From Luminiphilus sp051201685 (GTDB lineage Bacteria; Pseudomonadota; Gammaproteobacteria; Pseudomonadales; Halieaceae): a DNA stretch of 64,000 nucleotides. Under the pieces are notes generated by a model, which was given only the letters and a program-made list of their open reading frames with translations, did no database searches and was not told where the DNA came from. Below, piece after piece: positions 17,699-26,901 of this stretch (its first letter is position 1; each line of letters starts with the position of its first letter). The stretch is taken from the NCBI RefSeq assembly GCF_051201685.1, contig NZ_CP179213.1, forward strand, positions 2,542,001 to 2,606,000, in the 5' to 3' direction. Both the position numbers and the translations under genes were made by a program.

Positions 17699-18775
17699 TC
17701 AACCGTAACGTTGCTCAAACTCAGACATAAAAGTACACAGCGCCTCTACTGCAGCCTCAGGCACTGCGTTGTAAATGCTGGCGCGCATACCACCTACCGA
17801 GCGATGTCCCTTTAGATTAGTCAGCCCCGTCTGCTCCGCCTCATCAAGGAATACTTTGTCTAGCGCTGAGTCGGCCAGGGTGAACGGTACGTTCATCCAA
17901 GAGCGCGCCGACTTACTCACGGGGTTACTGTAAAAATCTGAGTTATCAATGTGGCCATATAGACGCGCCGCTTTCCGTGCATTAATTGCGCCCATGACCT
18001 CAAGGCCACCCAGAGATTCAAGCCACTCAAAAACCAGACCCGTCAAATAAACGGCGAAGGTTGGTGGCGTGTTATACATCGACCCATTAGTGGCGGCAGT
18101 CTCCCAGTTCAGCATCGCAGGACAGCTAGAACGAGCTTGACCCAGCAGCTCTTTTTGAACCACTACCAACGCCAAACCAGCAGGACCAATATTTTTTTGT
18201 GCGCCAGCATAAATCACGCCAAATTGAGTGACATCGACGGGGCGCGATAACAGTGTCGATGACATATCGGCAACGAGGGGCGAATCAACCGCAGGCACGT
18301 CGGAAAACTCCAGTCCACCAATGGTCTCGTTCGGGCAATAGTGAAAATAACGCCCTCCACCTAGCGACCAACCATCCCTTGGAGGAATTGACATGAAGTT
18401 GTCTTCGGCACCATCTGCAACGCAGTTTGCATTGACAAATCGAGCCCCCTCCGCCAGAGCTTTTTTCGACCACTGCCCGGTTACCAAGTAATCTGCACTG
18501 TCGGTGTCTGAACTCAAATTTAGGGGCACGGCAGCAAACTGCTGACTCGCACCACCTTGCTGAAATAACACCGCGTAGTCGTCAGGCACACCAAGCAGGC
18601 GCCGTAAGCGACTCTCAGCTTGTTCCATAACGTCAATAAAGGCTTTACTACGATGGCTTAGCTCCATGACTGAGGCACCCTGCCCCTGCCATTCCAGCAA
18701 TTCCTCCTGAGCCCGTGTCAGTACCGCTTCAGGTAGGGCGGCCGGACCAGCGCAAAAATTATAAACTCGCGACAC
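17699..18775 (-). CDS. serC: phosphoserine aminotransferase
   Basis: 358 residues, class V PLP aminotransferase acting in serine and in pyridoxal phosphate synthesis. The PLP lysine is in YAGAQKNIGPAGLA and the N-terminus has the typical YNFCAGPAALP. It follows gyrA by 3 bases, the same neighbour as in Pseudomonas. Confidence 0.97.
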   Translation of the reverse strand: MSRVYNFCAGPAALPEAVLTRAQEELLEWQGQGASVMELSHRSKAFIDVMEQAESRLRRLLGVPDDYAVLFQQGGASQQFAAVPLNLSSDTDSADYLVTGQWSKKALAEGARFVNANCVADGAEDNFMSIPPRDGWSLGGGRYFHYCPNETIGGLEFSDVPAVDSPLVADMSSTLLSRPVDVTQFGVIYAGAQKNIGPAGLALVVVQKELLGQARSSCPAMLNWETAATNGSMYNTPPTFAVYLTGLVFEWLESLGGLEVMGAINARKAARLYGHIDNSDFYSNPVSKSARSWMNVPFTLADSALDKVFLDEAEQTGLTNLKGHRSVGGMRASIYNAVPEAAVEALCTFMSEFEQRYG

Positions 18776-18778
18776 GAT

Positions 18779-21409
18779 TTAAGACTCTCCAGTATCGTCG
18801 CTAGCCGGTGACACCTCTGGCTCAGGGGAAGCCACAGACTCGGCTAACTCTGCGTCTGGAACTGCATCATCGTCTTCAACAATTCGACTCAAGCGCACCA
18901 GCTTTTCGTCCTCACGGGTTTTAATGACGCGAACACCCTGGGTATTACGACCCAGAGTCGAAATCTCCTCAACCCGCGTTCTTACCGCAGTGCCTTGGTC
19001 TGAAATCAACATGATTTCATCCCCAGCAGAAACTTGAACGGCGCCAACCAATGGGCCATTTTTAGCGGTTGTCGCCATCGCGATCACGCCCTTGGTACCA
19101 CGGCCCTTGCAAGGGAATTCCGCGGTGTCTGTGCGTTTCCCGTACCCTTTCTCACTCACGGTTAAGATAGTGCTTTCCGTCTGTGGAACGATAAGTGAAA
19201 TCAAGCGATGTTCATCGCCCAACTTTATGCCCCTCACACCCCGTGCCGTGCGGCCCATGGCGCGAACGGCCTGCTCTTGGAACCTGACCGCCTTGCCCTC
19301 ACTAGACAACAGCATGACATCACAGCTGCCATCGGTGACCGCAGTTCCCACCAGCCAATCATCTTCCTCTAACTCAAGCGCTCGCAGGCCGACGCTGCGC
19401 TGCCGTGCAAATTGCTGCATGTCGGTTTTCTTGACGATGCCACGTGCCGTCGCCATAAAAATAAAGTGGCCTTCCTCATAGCCCTCTACCGGCAGGATCG
19501 AGGTGATGCGCTCACCTTCATCGAGGGGCAGTAAATTGACCATGGGGCGACCCCGTGCGTTACGACTAGCCAGAGGAATATGGAAAACCTTTAACCAGTA
19601 AACCTTACCGAGATCTGAGAAGCACAAAATAGTGGCGTGGGTGCTCGCAATGAGCAGGTGCTCCACAAAGTCTTCATCCTTTACAGAGGTAGCTGATCGC
19701 CCTGTGCCACCCCGGCGCTGTGCCTGATAATCCGACAAGGATTGGGTTTTTGCGTAACCACCGTGGGAGATTGTCACCACGCGATCTTCTTCTGTAATCA
19801 GATCCTCCACGCTCAGATCGTGGGTGGAGTCGGTGATCTCAGTCAGTCGATCATCGCCAAATTCCTCGACTAAATCTTTTAGCTCATCACGAATAACCTG
19901 ACGCAAGCGATCCGGATCTTGGAGTATTTCTAAATACCCGGCAATTTCGACCAGTTTGTCCGAGTATTCTTGTAAGAGCTTTTCGTGCTCAAGGCCGGTC
20001 AACCGATGCAGTCGCAATTCCAGAATCGCTTGAGCCTGCGCGGGTGACAGGAAGTACTCACTGCCATGCAAACCAAACTCTTTGGGTAGGTCGTCGGGGC
20101 GGCAAGCGTCCTCTCCAGCACGCTCCAGCATTCCAGTAACCTCTCCAGACAGCCAGGGCTTAGCCACTAAGCCAGCTTTGGCGTCGGCGGGTGTGGGCGA
20201 CGTTTTGATCAGCTCAATGACTTCATCAATATTCACCAGAGCTATGGCAAGCCCTTCAAGTACATGCCCCCGCTCTCGCGCTTTACGCAATAGATAAACG
20301 GTTCTTCGGGTAACTACCTCCCGCCGATGGCGAACAAACGCCTCGATCATTTCCAGCAAGTTTAGAGTGCGGGGCTGACCGTCAACCAACGCCACCATGT
20401 TAATGCCGACAACCGATTGCAGCTGTGTTTGGGCGTATAAATTATTGAGGACAACGTCACCCATCTCACCGCGGCGTAATTCAATAACGACTCTCAATCC
20501 GTCTTTGTCAGACTCATCTCGCAGCTCAGTTATGCCTTCAAGCTTCTTTTCCTTCACCAGCTCGGCAATGCGCTCGATCAGGCGAGCCTTGTTCAACTGA
20601 TAAGGAATTTCGTGGATAATTATGGTGTCTTTACCGCGACTTTCGTCGGTGATGACCTCCGCTCGCGCCCGCACATAAATTCGCCCGCGGCCTGTGCGAT
20701 AAGCCTGAACGATGCCAGCTCGCCCATTAATGATCGCGCCCGTCGGAAAGTCAGGCCCTGGGATGTATTCCATAAGCCCGTCGACATCTATCTCAGGGTT
20801 GTCAATAAAAGCTAAACAGCCCGCCACGACCTCTCTGAGGTTATGGGGAGGAATGTTTGTCGCCATTCCTACCGCAATACCCGAGGAACCATTGATTAAC
20901 AGATTGGGCGCCCGAGTCGGCAACACCACTGGGATCTGCTCAGAACCGTCGTAATTATCGACAAAATCAACAGTTTCCTTGTCGAGGTCCGCGAGTAGCG
21001 CGTGGGCCAGCTTGCTCATGCGGATTTCGGTGTAGCGCATGGCTGCGGCAGAGTCCCCATCTATTGAGCCAAAATTTCCCTGCCCATCAACGAGGGTGTA
21101 GCGCAATGAGAAGTCCTGGGCCATGCGAACAATCGTGTCGTATACCGCCGAATCTCCATGGGGGTGATATTTACCAATCACGTCACCCACGATTCTGGCC
21201 GACTTTTTGTAAGCCTTGTTCCAATCGTTGTTGAGTTCATTCATCGCGAAGAGCACGCGGCGGTGCACAGGCTTGAGGCCATCACGCACGTCAGGCAGCG
21301 CACGCCCTACGATTACGCTCATAGCGTAGTCCATGTACGACTGCTTGAGCTCGTCTTCGATGTTTACAGGAAGCACTTCACGTGCGATTTCCTTGGGTGT
21401 CTCTGCCAT
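18779..21409 (-). CDS. gyrA: DNA gyrase subunit A
   Basis: 876 residues. ATP-dependent negative supercoiling with GyrB. Catalytic Tyr126 is in AAAMRYTEIR; the quinolone-resistance region reads HPHGDSAVYDT with Ser87 and Asp91, the susceptible-type residues. A GyrA box QRRGGTGRS and six-bladed C-terminal propeller repeats are present, followed by an acidic tail of about 35 residues. It is first in a long co-directional run (gyrA-serC-pheA-tyrA-aroA-cmk-rpsA). The 132-base gap to mtaD must hold its promoter; I see no strong match. Confidence 0.98.
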   Translation of the reverse strand: MAETPKEIAREVLPVNIEDELKQSYMDYAMSVIVGRALPDVRDGLKPVHRRVLFAMNELNNDWNKAYKKSARIVGDVIGKYHPHGDSAVYDTIVRMAQDFSLRYTLVDGQGNFGSIDGDSAAAMRYTEIRMSKLAHALLADLDKETVDFVDNYDGSEQIPVVLPTRAPNLLINGSSGIAVGMATNIPPHNLREVVAGCLAFIDNPEIDVDGLMEYIPGPDFPTGAIINGRAGIVQAYRTGRGRIYVRARAEVITDESRGKDTIIIHEIPYQLNKARLIERIAELVKEKKLEGITELRDESDKDGLRVVIELRRGEMGDVVLNNLYAQTQLQSVVGINMVALVDGQPRTLNLLEMIEAFVRHRREVVTRRTVYLLRKARERGHVLEGLAIALVNIDEVIELIKTSPTPADAKAGLVAKPWLSGEVTGMLERAGEDACRPDDLPKEFGLHGSEYFLSPAQAQAILELRLHRLTGLEHEKLLQEYSDKLVEIAGYLEILQDPDRLRQVIRDELKDLVEEFGDDRLTEITDSTHDLSVEDLITEEDRVVTISHGGYAKTQSLSDYQAQRRGGTGRSATSVKDEDFVEHLLIASTHATILCFSDLGKVYWLKVFHIPLASRNARGRPMVNLLPLDEGERITSILPVEGYEEGHFIFMATARGIVKKTDMQQFARQRSVGLRALELEEDDWLVGTAVTDGSCDVMLLSSEGKAVRFQEQAVRAMGRTARGVRGIKLGDEHRLISLIVPQTESTILTVSEKGYGKRTDTAEFPCKGRGTKGVIAMATTAKNGPLVGAVQVSAGDEIMLISDQGTAVRTRVEEISTLGRNTQGVRVIKTREDEKLVRLSRIVEDDDAVPDAELAESVASPEPEVSPASDDTGES

Positions 21410-21529
21410 TAGAACCGCTTTGTCTGATCGGGGGAGTTTCCAGCACCGCTGGAGCTGACAAGCATATCAAATTCAGCCCCTCGAGGCCATCTTCGCGAAG
21501 CATTGCGGGCAAGGGCACAAGGCAACGGT

Positions 21530-21535
21530 TATACT
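21530..21535 (+). promoter_or_regulatory. candidate -10 element of a leaderless mtaD promoter
   Basis: TATACT ends 6 bases before the mtaD ATG at 21542, so transcription would begin at or next to the start codon. No Shine-Dalgarno is visible. A TTGCGG lies 21 bases upstream, too far for a normal -35. Confidence 0.45.
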
Positions 21536-21541
21536 CTCCCA

Positions 21542-22888
21542 ATGACCCAATACAACCCATCATCTGCTGCCGATCTGGTTATCCATCCTGAATGGATCGT
21601 ACCCGTGGTTCCCAAGGGCGCAGTCCTCACAGGCCACAGCGTCATCGTTAATGACGGCGGCATTACAGGCATCGTTCCCACCGAGGAAGCCCAAAAAGTT
21701 CAAGCAACTGAGCACCTAAATTTACCCGCACAGGCGCTACTGCCAGGGCTCATTAATGCCCATGGCCATAGCCCCATGACCCTACTCCGCGGCTTTGCGG
21801 ATGACGCCCCGTTAATGACGTGGCTACAAGACCACATTTGGCCTTTGGAGGCGGAGTTTGTTTCTGAGGCCTTCGTCCGCGACGGGACCGATCTTGCACT
21901 TTTAGAGCTAGTGATGGCTGGGACAACAACGTTCAGTGACATGTATTTTTTTCCAGAGGTCACTGCTCAAAGGGCAGATCTAGCAGGGCTGCGAGCACAA
22001 TTGGTGTTCCCCGTTATTGACGTTGCCACAGCCTGGGCGAGTGACAGCGAGGCTTGCTTGGATAAGGGTCTGGCCCTTCGTGACGAATATCGAGACCACG
22101 CGCTAATTCAGGTGGGGATAGGCGCTCACTCCACATATAGCGTGCCGATAACCACACTGCAAAAAATCGCCACCCTAGTTCACGAACTCGATGCCCCATT
22201 ACAAATTCATTTGCATGAGACAGAAAGCGAAGTCACGACGGCCCTAAAAACCCAGGGCGAGCGCCCAATCAATCTTTTAAACCGTTTGGGTTTATTGGGG
22301 CCACGGACTCAGTGTGTGCATATGACAGCGCTGTCGGATGACGATATTGGGCTATTGGCCAACAGCAACAGCCACGTCATTCACTGTCCGCGATCCAACA
22401 TGAAGCTGGCCTCTGGCATAAGCCCAGTAGATCGGCTTCTCAAAGCGGGAGTAAACGTCGCCTTGGGAACAGACGGTGCCGCCAGTAATAATCGACTCAA
22501 TATGCTCGCAGAACTGCAAATGGCGGCGTTACTGGCTAAAATCGAGGCACAAGAAGCAACTGCACTTTCAGCAACGGCAGCATTGGAAATCGCGACCCTC
22601 GGCGGAGCCCGTGCCCTGGGACTCGAAACCGAACTAGGCTCAATAGAGCCCGGTAAAGCTGCTGATCTGATTGCGATCGATTTAAGCCAGCCCCACACCC
22701 AGCCACTGAACAACGTGATTTCACAAGTCGTTTATGCAACCAGCGGCAGCGAATTGACACACAGCTGGGTCGCAGGACAAGCGCTGGTCCGGGATGGCCA
22801 GCCCCTCACGCTGGCGCCGGCGGATATCCTAGCTCGTGCCGCCAGCTGGCCTAAGAAATTCAGAGCCCACCAAGGCTTTATTGACTAA
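21542..22888 (+). CDS. mtaD: 5-methylthioadenosine/S-adenosylhomocysteine deaminase
   Basis: 448 residues, amidohydrolase superfamily. Deaminates methylthioadenosine and SAH to the inosine forms in purine/methionine salvage. The metal-site His pair is in NAHGHSPM (His74, His76); later ligands are in HLHETESE and LGTDGAASNN. I chose the ATG at 21542 rather than an upstream in-frame start at 21503, because homology begins there and a -10-like TATACT falls between the two. It heads mtaD-ubiG-mupP-yciK, matching PA3170-PA3173-type Pseudomonas order from memory. Confidence 0.93.
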   Translation: MTQYNPSSAADLVIHPEWIVPVVPKGAVLTGHSVIVNDGGITGIVPTEEAQKVQATEHLNLPAQALLPGLINAHGHSPMTLLRGFADDAPLMTWLQDHIWPLEAEFVSEAFVRDGTDLALLELVMAGTTTFSDMYFFPEVTAQRADLAGLRAQLVFPVIDVATAWASDSEACLDKGLALRDEYRDHALIQVGIGAHSTYSVPITTLQKIATLVHELDAPLQIHLHETESEVTTALKTQGERPINLLNRLGLLGPRTQCVHMTALSDDDIGLLANSNSHVIHCPRSNMKLASGISPVDRLLKAGVNVALGTDGAASNNRLNMLAELQMAALLAKIEAQEATALSATAALEIATLGGARALGLETELGSIEPGKAADLIAIDLSQPHTQPLNNVISQVVYATSGSELTHSWVAGQALVRDGQPLTLAPADILARAASWPKKFRAHQGFID

Positions 22889-22904
22889 CTGGAAGTAGCC
22901 CTCA

Positions 22905-23624
22905 ATGACCACACCACCCAATGTTGACCCGGCAGAAATCGCAAAATTTGAAGCACTAGCGGCACGCTGGTGGGACCCCAATAGCGAGTTTAAACCCCTC
23001 CATGAAATCAACCCACTCAGAGCGGGCTGGATCGACGAACATTCCGCGGTAGGCGGAAAAACACTGCTCGATGTCGGCTGCGGTGGCGGCTTGTTAACCG
23101 AAGCCATGGCTTGGCGCGGTGCTAAAGCGGTTAAAGGTATCGACATGGGAGAGGCACCTTTGAGTGTAGCGCGCCTTCATCAGTTAGAGAGCGGCCTTGA
23201 TATCGACTATGAAAAGGTGACCGCCGAGCAGCTGGCAGAGCGTGAGGGTAGCGTTTACGATGTCGTTACGTGCCTTGAAATGTTAGAGCATGTCCCCGAC
23301 CCTGGAGCCGTTATTCAAGCTTGTGCAGACCTGGCAAAGCCCGGCGCCGACCTCTATTTTTCCACCATTAACAGAAACCCAAAGGCCTTTGTGTTTGCAA
23401 TCGTAGGAGCGGAATATCTCTTAAACTTACTCCCCAAGGGCACCCATGATTACAGCAAATTCATCAAGCCTTCAGAGCTGGCCAACTGGATTCGAAGCGC
23501 CGGACTGACGCTCACACATATGTCCGGACTCACCTACAACCCACTCAGCCAGCACTATCGGCTGCATCCAAGGGATGTCTCGGTCAACTATATGGTTAGG
23601 GCAACCAAGCCAAAGGCACCCTGA
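22905..23624 (+). CDS. ubiG: bifunctional 3-demethylubiquinol/2-polyprenyl-6-hydroxyphenol methyltransferase
   Basis: 239 residues; SAM-dependent O-methylation steps of ubiquinone synthesis. Motif I is LLDVGCGGGLLTEAMA; the FEALAARWWDP start and the EMLEHVPDP segment are typical of UbiG. It begins 16 bases after mtaD and its stop is 4 bases before mupP. Confidence 0.97.
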   Translation: MTTPPNVDPAEIAKFEALAARWWDPNSEFKPLHEINPLRAGWIDEHSAVGGKTLLDVGCGGGLLTEAMAWRGAKAVKGIDMGEAPLSVARLHQLESGLDIDYEKVTAEQLAEREGSVYDVVTCLEMLEHVPDPGAVIQACADLAKPGADLYFSTINRNPKAFVFAIVGAEYLLNLLPKGTHDYSKFIKPSELANWIRSAGLTLTHMSGLTYNPLSQHYRLHPRDVSVNYMVRATKPKAP

Positions 23625-23628
23625 ACCC

Positions 23629-24306
23629 ATGCCAACCCCCAGCAAACCAGCAGCGGTGCTCTTTGACCTAGACGGCACGCTTGTCGATACCGCGAGCGAA
23701 TTTGTGGCGGTGTTACAAACAATGAGACACGCTCGAAAACTCGTTGATCTCTCTGAGGATAGCATCCGATCTGTGGTCTCCAACGGTGCCGCAGGTATGA
23801 TTGAATTGGCGTTTAACTGCACACAGGGCATGCCTGAATTTGAGGCGCTGCGCGATGAATTCCTGAATAACTATGAGGACCAGCTGGGCAGCTCAGCACA
23901 ACCCTATGAGGGCCTCAGACAGTTGCTTGCCGACCTGAGCCACAGTGCTATTCCATGGGGTGTTGTGACGAATAAAATGCGGCGTTTCGCGGAACCCCTG
24001 ATGGCTGCGATGGTATTTGACCCGCCTGCCGGCGCCTTGGTCACCCCCTGCGAGGTCACTGAACCCAAGCCCCATCCTGAGGCTATATTACGTTGCTGCG
24101 CCCTACTTCAGTGTCAGTCACAGCACGCGATTTATGTGGGTGACCATAAAAGAGATATTGAAGCCGGTAAACGCGCCGGTTGCTTCACTATAGCGGCAGC
24201 CTATGGCTACTTAAGCACAGAAGAAGATCCTGCTGTGTGGGGCGCCGACCACGTCGTGTCATCGAGCCATGAGCTCGCAACCTTTATTAGGCAGTTAATT
24301 CAATGA
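23629..24306 (+). CDS. mupP: HAD phosphatase, MupP/Gph-like
   Basis: 225 residues. HAD motif I is LFDLDGTLVD (Asp13, Asp15), motif II is in VTNKMRR and motif IV in VGDHKRDIEAGKRAG, with a helical cap between I and II. In Pseudomonas the gene at this position, between ubiG and yciK, is MupP, which dephosphorylates MurNAc-6-phosphate in peptidoglycan recycling; that assignment here rests on position and similarity. Phosphoglycolate phosphatase is the alternative. I chose the ATG at 23629 because the earlier in-frame start overlaps ubiG by 50 bases. ATGA overlap with yciK. Confidence 0.85.
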   Translation: MPTPSKPAAVLFDLDGTLVDTASEFVAVLQTMRHARKLVDLSEDSIRSVVSNGAAGMIELAFNCTQGMPEFEALRDEFLNNYEDQLGSSAQPYEGLRQLLADLSHSAIPWGVVTNKMRRFAEPLMAAMVFDPPAGALVTPCEVTEPKPHPEAILRCCALLQCQSQHAIYVGDHKRDIEAGKRAGCFTIAAAYGYLSTEEDPAVWGADHVVSSSHELATFIRQLIQ

Positions 24307-25058
24307 CCTTTTTACCTGATCAATGGCTTCCCCAAGCTGATGCACTAGCGGGGAAAACCATTCTAGTCACCGGTGCCGGGGACGGTATCGGCAAAGCTGC
24401 CGCGCTGTCATTTGCACAGCATGGAGCGGAGGTCCTTTTGCTAGGCAGGACAGAAGCCAAGCTGGAGGCCGTCTATGACACCATCGTTGCCGAGGGAGGC
24501 GTCGAGCCCGGAATTATACCGACAGATCTGGCAAAAGCCGGCCACGATGACTTGATTGCCCTAGCGGGAGAGCTATCAAGTTCAATCCCTAAACTCGACG
24601 GCTTGCTCCACAATGCCAGTATTCTTGGAGATCGTAAGCCGCTAGCGCAAACCAGTGCGGCGCTCTGGCACCAAGTCATGCAAGTTAATGTCAATGCAAC
24701 GTTCATGCTGACTCAAGCCCTGCTGCCAATGCTTGAGCAAGCACTGTTGGCATCGGTTGTCTTCACCAGCTCGGGCGTTGGGCGTCGAGGGCGAGCGTTC
24801 TGGGGAGCCTATGCCGTCTCAAAATTTGCCACCGAAGGGCTAATGCAGGTGCTTGCAGATGAATTAGGTGCGATCAGCAACATTAGGGTTAACAGCCTAA
24901 ATCCCGGTGCCGTCAATACGACCATGCGTCGCACCGCTTATCCAGCAGAGCCCCCGACGACTAACCCAAACCCCGAGGCGTTAATGCAACACTGGTTGTA
25001 TCTGATGAGTGATGACAGTAAAGACATCAATGGTCAGGCGTTAAGCGTGCAAAGCTAG
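24303..25058 (+). CDS. yciK: short-chain dehydrogenase YciK
   Basis: 251 residues, classical SDR. Cofactor motif TGAGDGIG at 23-30; catalytic Ser in TSSGVG and the Tyr-x3-Lys in YAVSK. YciK-type NAD(P)-dependent oxidoreductases have no settled substrate. Its start overlaps mupP by 4 bases and its stop lies 3 bases from the convergent rluB stop, leaving no room for a separate terminator. Confidence 0.92.
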   Translation: MTFLPDQWLPQADALAGKTILVTGAGDGIGKAAALSFAQHGAEVLLLGRTEAKLEAVYDTIVAEGGVEPGIIPTDLAKAGHDDLIALAGELSSSIPKLDGLLHNASILGDRKPLAQTSAALWHQVMQVNVNATFMLTQALLPMLEQALLASVVFTSSGVGRRGRAFWGAYAVSKFATEGLMQVLADELGAISNIRVNSLNPGAVNTTMRRTAYPAEPPTTNPNPEALMQHWLYLMSDDSKDINGQALSVQS

Positions 25059-25061
25059 CCG

Positions 25062-25979
25062 CTACTTGCGCCTGCGCTGAAACCCACCCTTGCCGCTCGC
25101 CAGTCGGCGCACGGTTTGTTTTCCCGATTTTTTGGCAAGACGTTCGAGCTTGGCTCGAGATTTATCACCCAGCGGCATAATAGGCTTCGCCGGCAACTTT
25201 GCCATACCGTAGAGAACTTCAACGTCACGGTCAGGCAGCTCAGTCCATTCACCTTTCTTCAACTTAGAAGGTATGAAAACCTCGCCGTAACGAACACGCT
25301 TTAAACGCGATACCGTAAGCCCTTGAGACTCCCAGAGACGGCGCACCTCTCGGTTGCGACCCTCCATAAGCACCACATAGAACCAACGGTTAATGCCGTC
25401 TCCGCCGCCATCAACGATATCGGTAAATCTTGCAGGCCCGTCATCAAGGATGACCCCTGTTCGAAGCGTATCGAGAATTTCGTCAGTCGCATTGCCCATA
25501 ACCCGCACTAAGTACTCGCGCTCTATCGTGCTGCTAGGGTGCATCATTTTATGCGCCAACTCGCCGTCAGTGGTGAAGAGCAAAAGCCCTGAGGTATTAA
25601 AATCTAGACGCCCCACAACGATCCAGCGACCACCTTGAAGCTCAGGGAGCGAGTCGAAGACGGTACGCCGACCCTCAGGATCTTTACGTGAACACACCTC
25701 GCCCACGGGCTTATGGTAAAGCAAACACCGTACCCTCTCGGTTTCGTCGAGCTCCACGGGTTTACCGTCTAGAGTGACGCGCTCTCCAGCAACTACGCGA
25801 TCGCCCAGCTTGGCCTTGCGCCCACCGATCGTTAACCGGTCTTGCTCAATCCAGCGCTCAATCTCCCTGCGTGAACCTAGACCAATTTTGGCCAGGGCCT
25901 TTTGCAGCTTATCGCCTTTGGGAGGCTCCGGCGGCGGTTCTGGAGGCCTTTTACTTGGCGGGCGCTGGGCTTTGCTCAT
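25062..25979 (-). CDS. rluB: 23S rRNA pseudouridine(2605) synthase
   Basis: 305 residues. An S4 RNA-binding domain (about 24-70), then an RsuA-family catalytic domain with the active Asp126 in GRLDFNTSG. A proline-rich basic start (residues 7-20) and basic C-terminus are disordered extras. It modifies U2605 in the peptidyl-transferase region of the large subunit. It overlaps the end of scpB by 29 bases; scpA-scpB-rluB is a common gammaproteobacterial order. Confidence 0.94.
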   Translation of the reverse strand: MSKAQRPPSKRPPEPPPEPPKGDKLQKALAKIGLGSRREIERWIEQDRLTIGGRKAKLGDRVVAGERVTLDGKPVELDETERVRCLLYHKPVGEVCSRKDPEGRRTVFDSLPELQGGRWIVVGRLDFNTSGLLLFTTDGELAHKMMHPSSTIEREYLVRVMGNATDEILDTLRTGVILDDGPARFTDIVDGGGDGINRWFYVVLMEGRNREVRRLWESQGLTVSRLKRVRYGEVFIPSKLKKGEWTELPDRDVEVLYGMAKLPAKPIMPLGDKSRAKLERLAKKSGKQTVRRLASGKGGFQRRRK

Positions 25980-26901
25980 CTAACAGCTCTCCATCTGAAT
26001 GACTCTCACTGGAGGCTTGCTCTGCGCCTGACGGCTGTTCCGAGCCCGATTGATCTGAGGTTTCTTCAACGGCAGCGGTTTTCTCGGCAGCAGCGTGATC
26101 TTCCGAGGCCGCTGGCAGAGGCACTTCTGCCGTAAGGGCCTCGCCTACTGAGGCATCCTCTTCCAAGCTTGCCTCGCCGGTGGCTTGGTCTGCCAGCGAG
26201 GGCTCATCTAGAGTCCCCTCCGGCGCTTCTGCTTCTGCTTCTTCTTCCGATTCTGATTCCGCAATGCCCGCGGCTAAATCGTTGTCTGCGGTCGCCGCAT
26301 CGCTCCCCTCGTCATTGGCGGCTGCCGCCTCCACTTCAAGAATTTCCAGCGGGAGGTCACCCGAAAGATTTTCTAAGTCTTTGATCTCCGCCAGTGGCGG
26401 CAATTCTTCGAGGGACTTGAGGTTAAAGTAATCAAGAAACTGTCGCGTTGTGGCGTACATTGCCGGTCGTCCCGGCACATCGCGGTGCCCTACGATACGA
26501 ACCCAATCACGCTCCTGCAGCGTTTTGATTATGTTCGTACTAACCGCGACACCCCTAATCTCCTCAATCTCGCCTCGAGTAATAGGCTGGCGATAGGCAA
26601 TTAACGAGAGTGTTTCTAACAGCGCCCGTGAATAACGCGGTGGCCGCTCCTGCCAAAGACGACCAACCCAGGTGGACAAGTTTTGTCGCACCTGAAAACG
26701 ATACCCCGTCGCAACCTGAACCAACTCGTAACCGCGGCCCTCACAGCGTTTACCCACCTCCTCGAGAGCTTCTCGCAAGTCGGTATTGGCCGGACGATCA
26801 AACTCGTCAAAAAGTTGGCTTAGGCGCTGAATAGACAGCGCCTCACCAGCAACCATCAAGGCTCCCTCGAGAATTTGAACCAATCCCGTCTCCGCCATCA
26901 A
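25951..26901 (-). CDS. scpB: SMC-associated segregation and condensation protein B
   Basis: 316 residues. Two winged-helix domains fill about residues 1-175 (LETLSLIAYRQPITRGEIEEIRG is the hallmark), forming the kleisin partner of ScpA in the SMC condensin complex. The rest (about 178-316) is a low-complexity acidic tail rich in Glu, Ala and Ser, much longer than in compact ScpB proteins; its role is unknown. ATGA-type overlap with scpA (26898-26901). Confidence 0.93.
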   Translation of the reverse strand: MMAETGLVQILEGALMVAGEALSIQRLSQLFDEFDRPANTDLREALEEVGKRCEGRGYELVQVATGYRFQVRQNLSTWVGRLWQERPPRYSRALLETLSLIAYRQPITRGEIEEIRGVAVSTNIIKTLQERDWVRIVGHRDVPGRPAMYATTRQFLDYFNLKSLEELPPLAEIKDLENLSGDLPLEILEVEAAAANDEGSDAATADNDLAAGIAESESEEEAEAEAPEGTLDEPSLADQATGEASLEEDASVGEALTAEVPLPAASEDHAAAEKTAAVEETSDQSGSEQPSGAEQASSESHSDGELLDEQSPAPAK

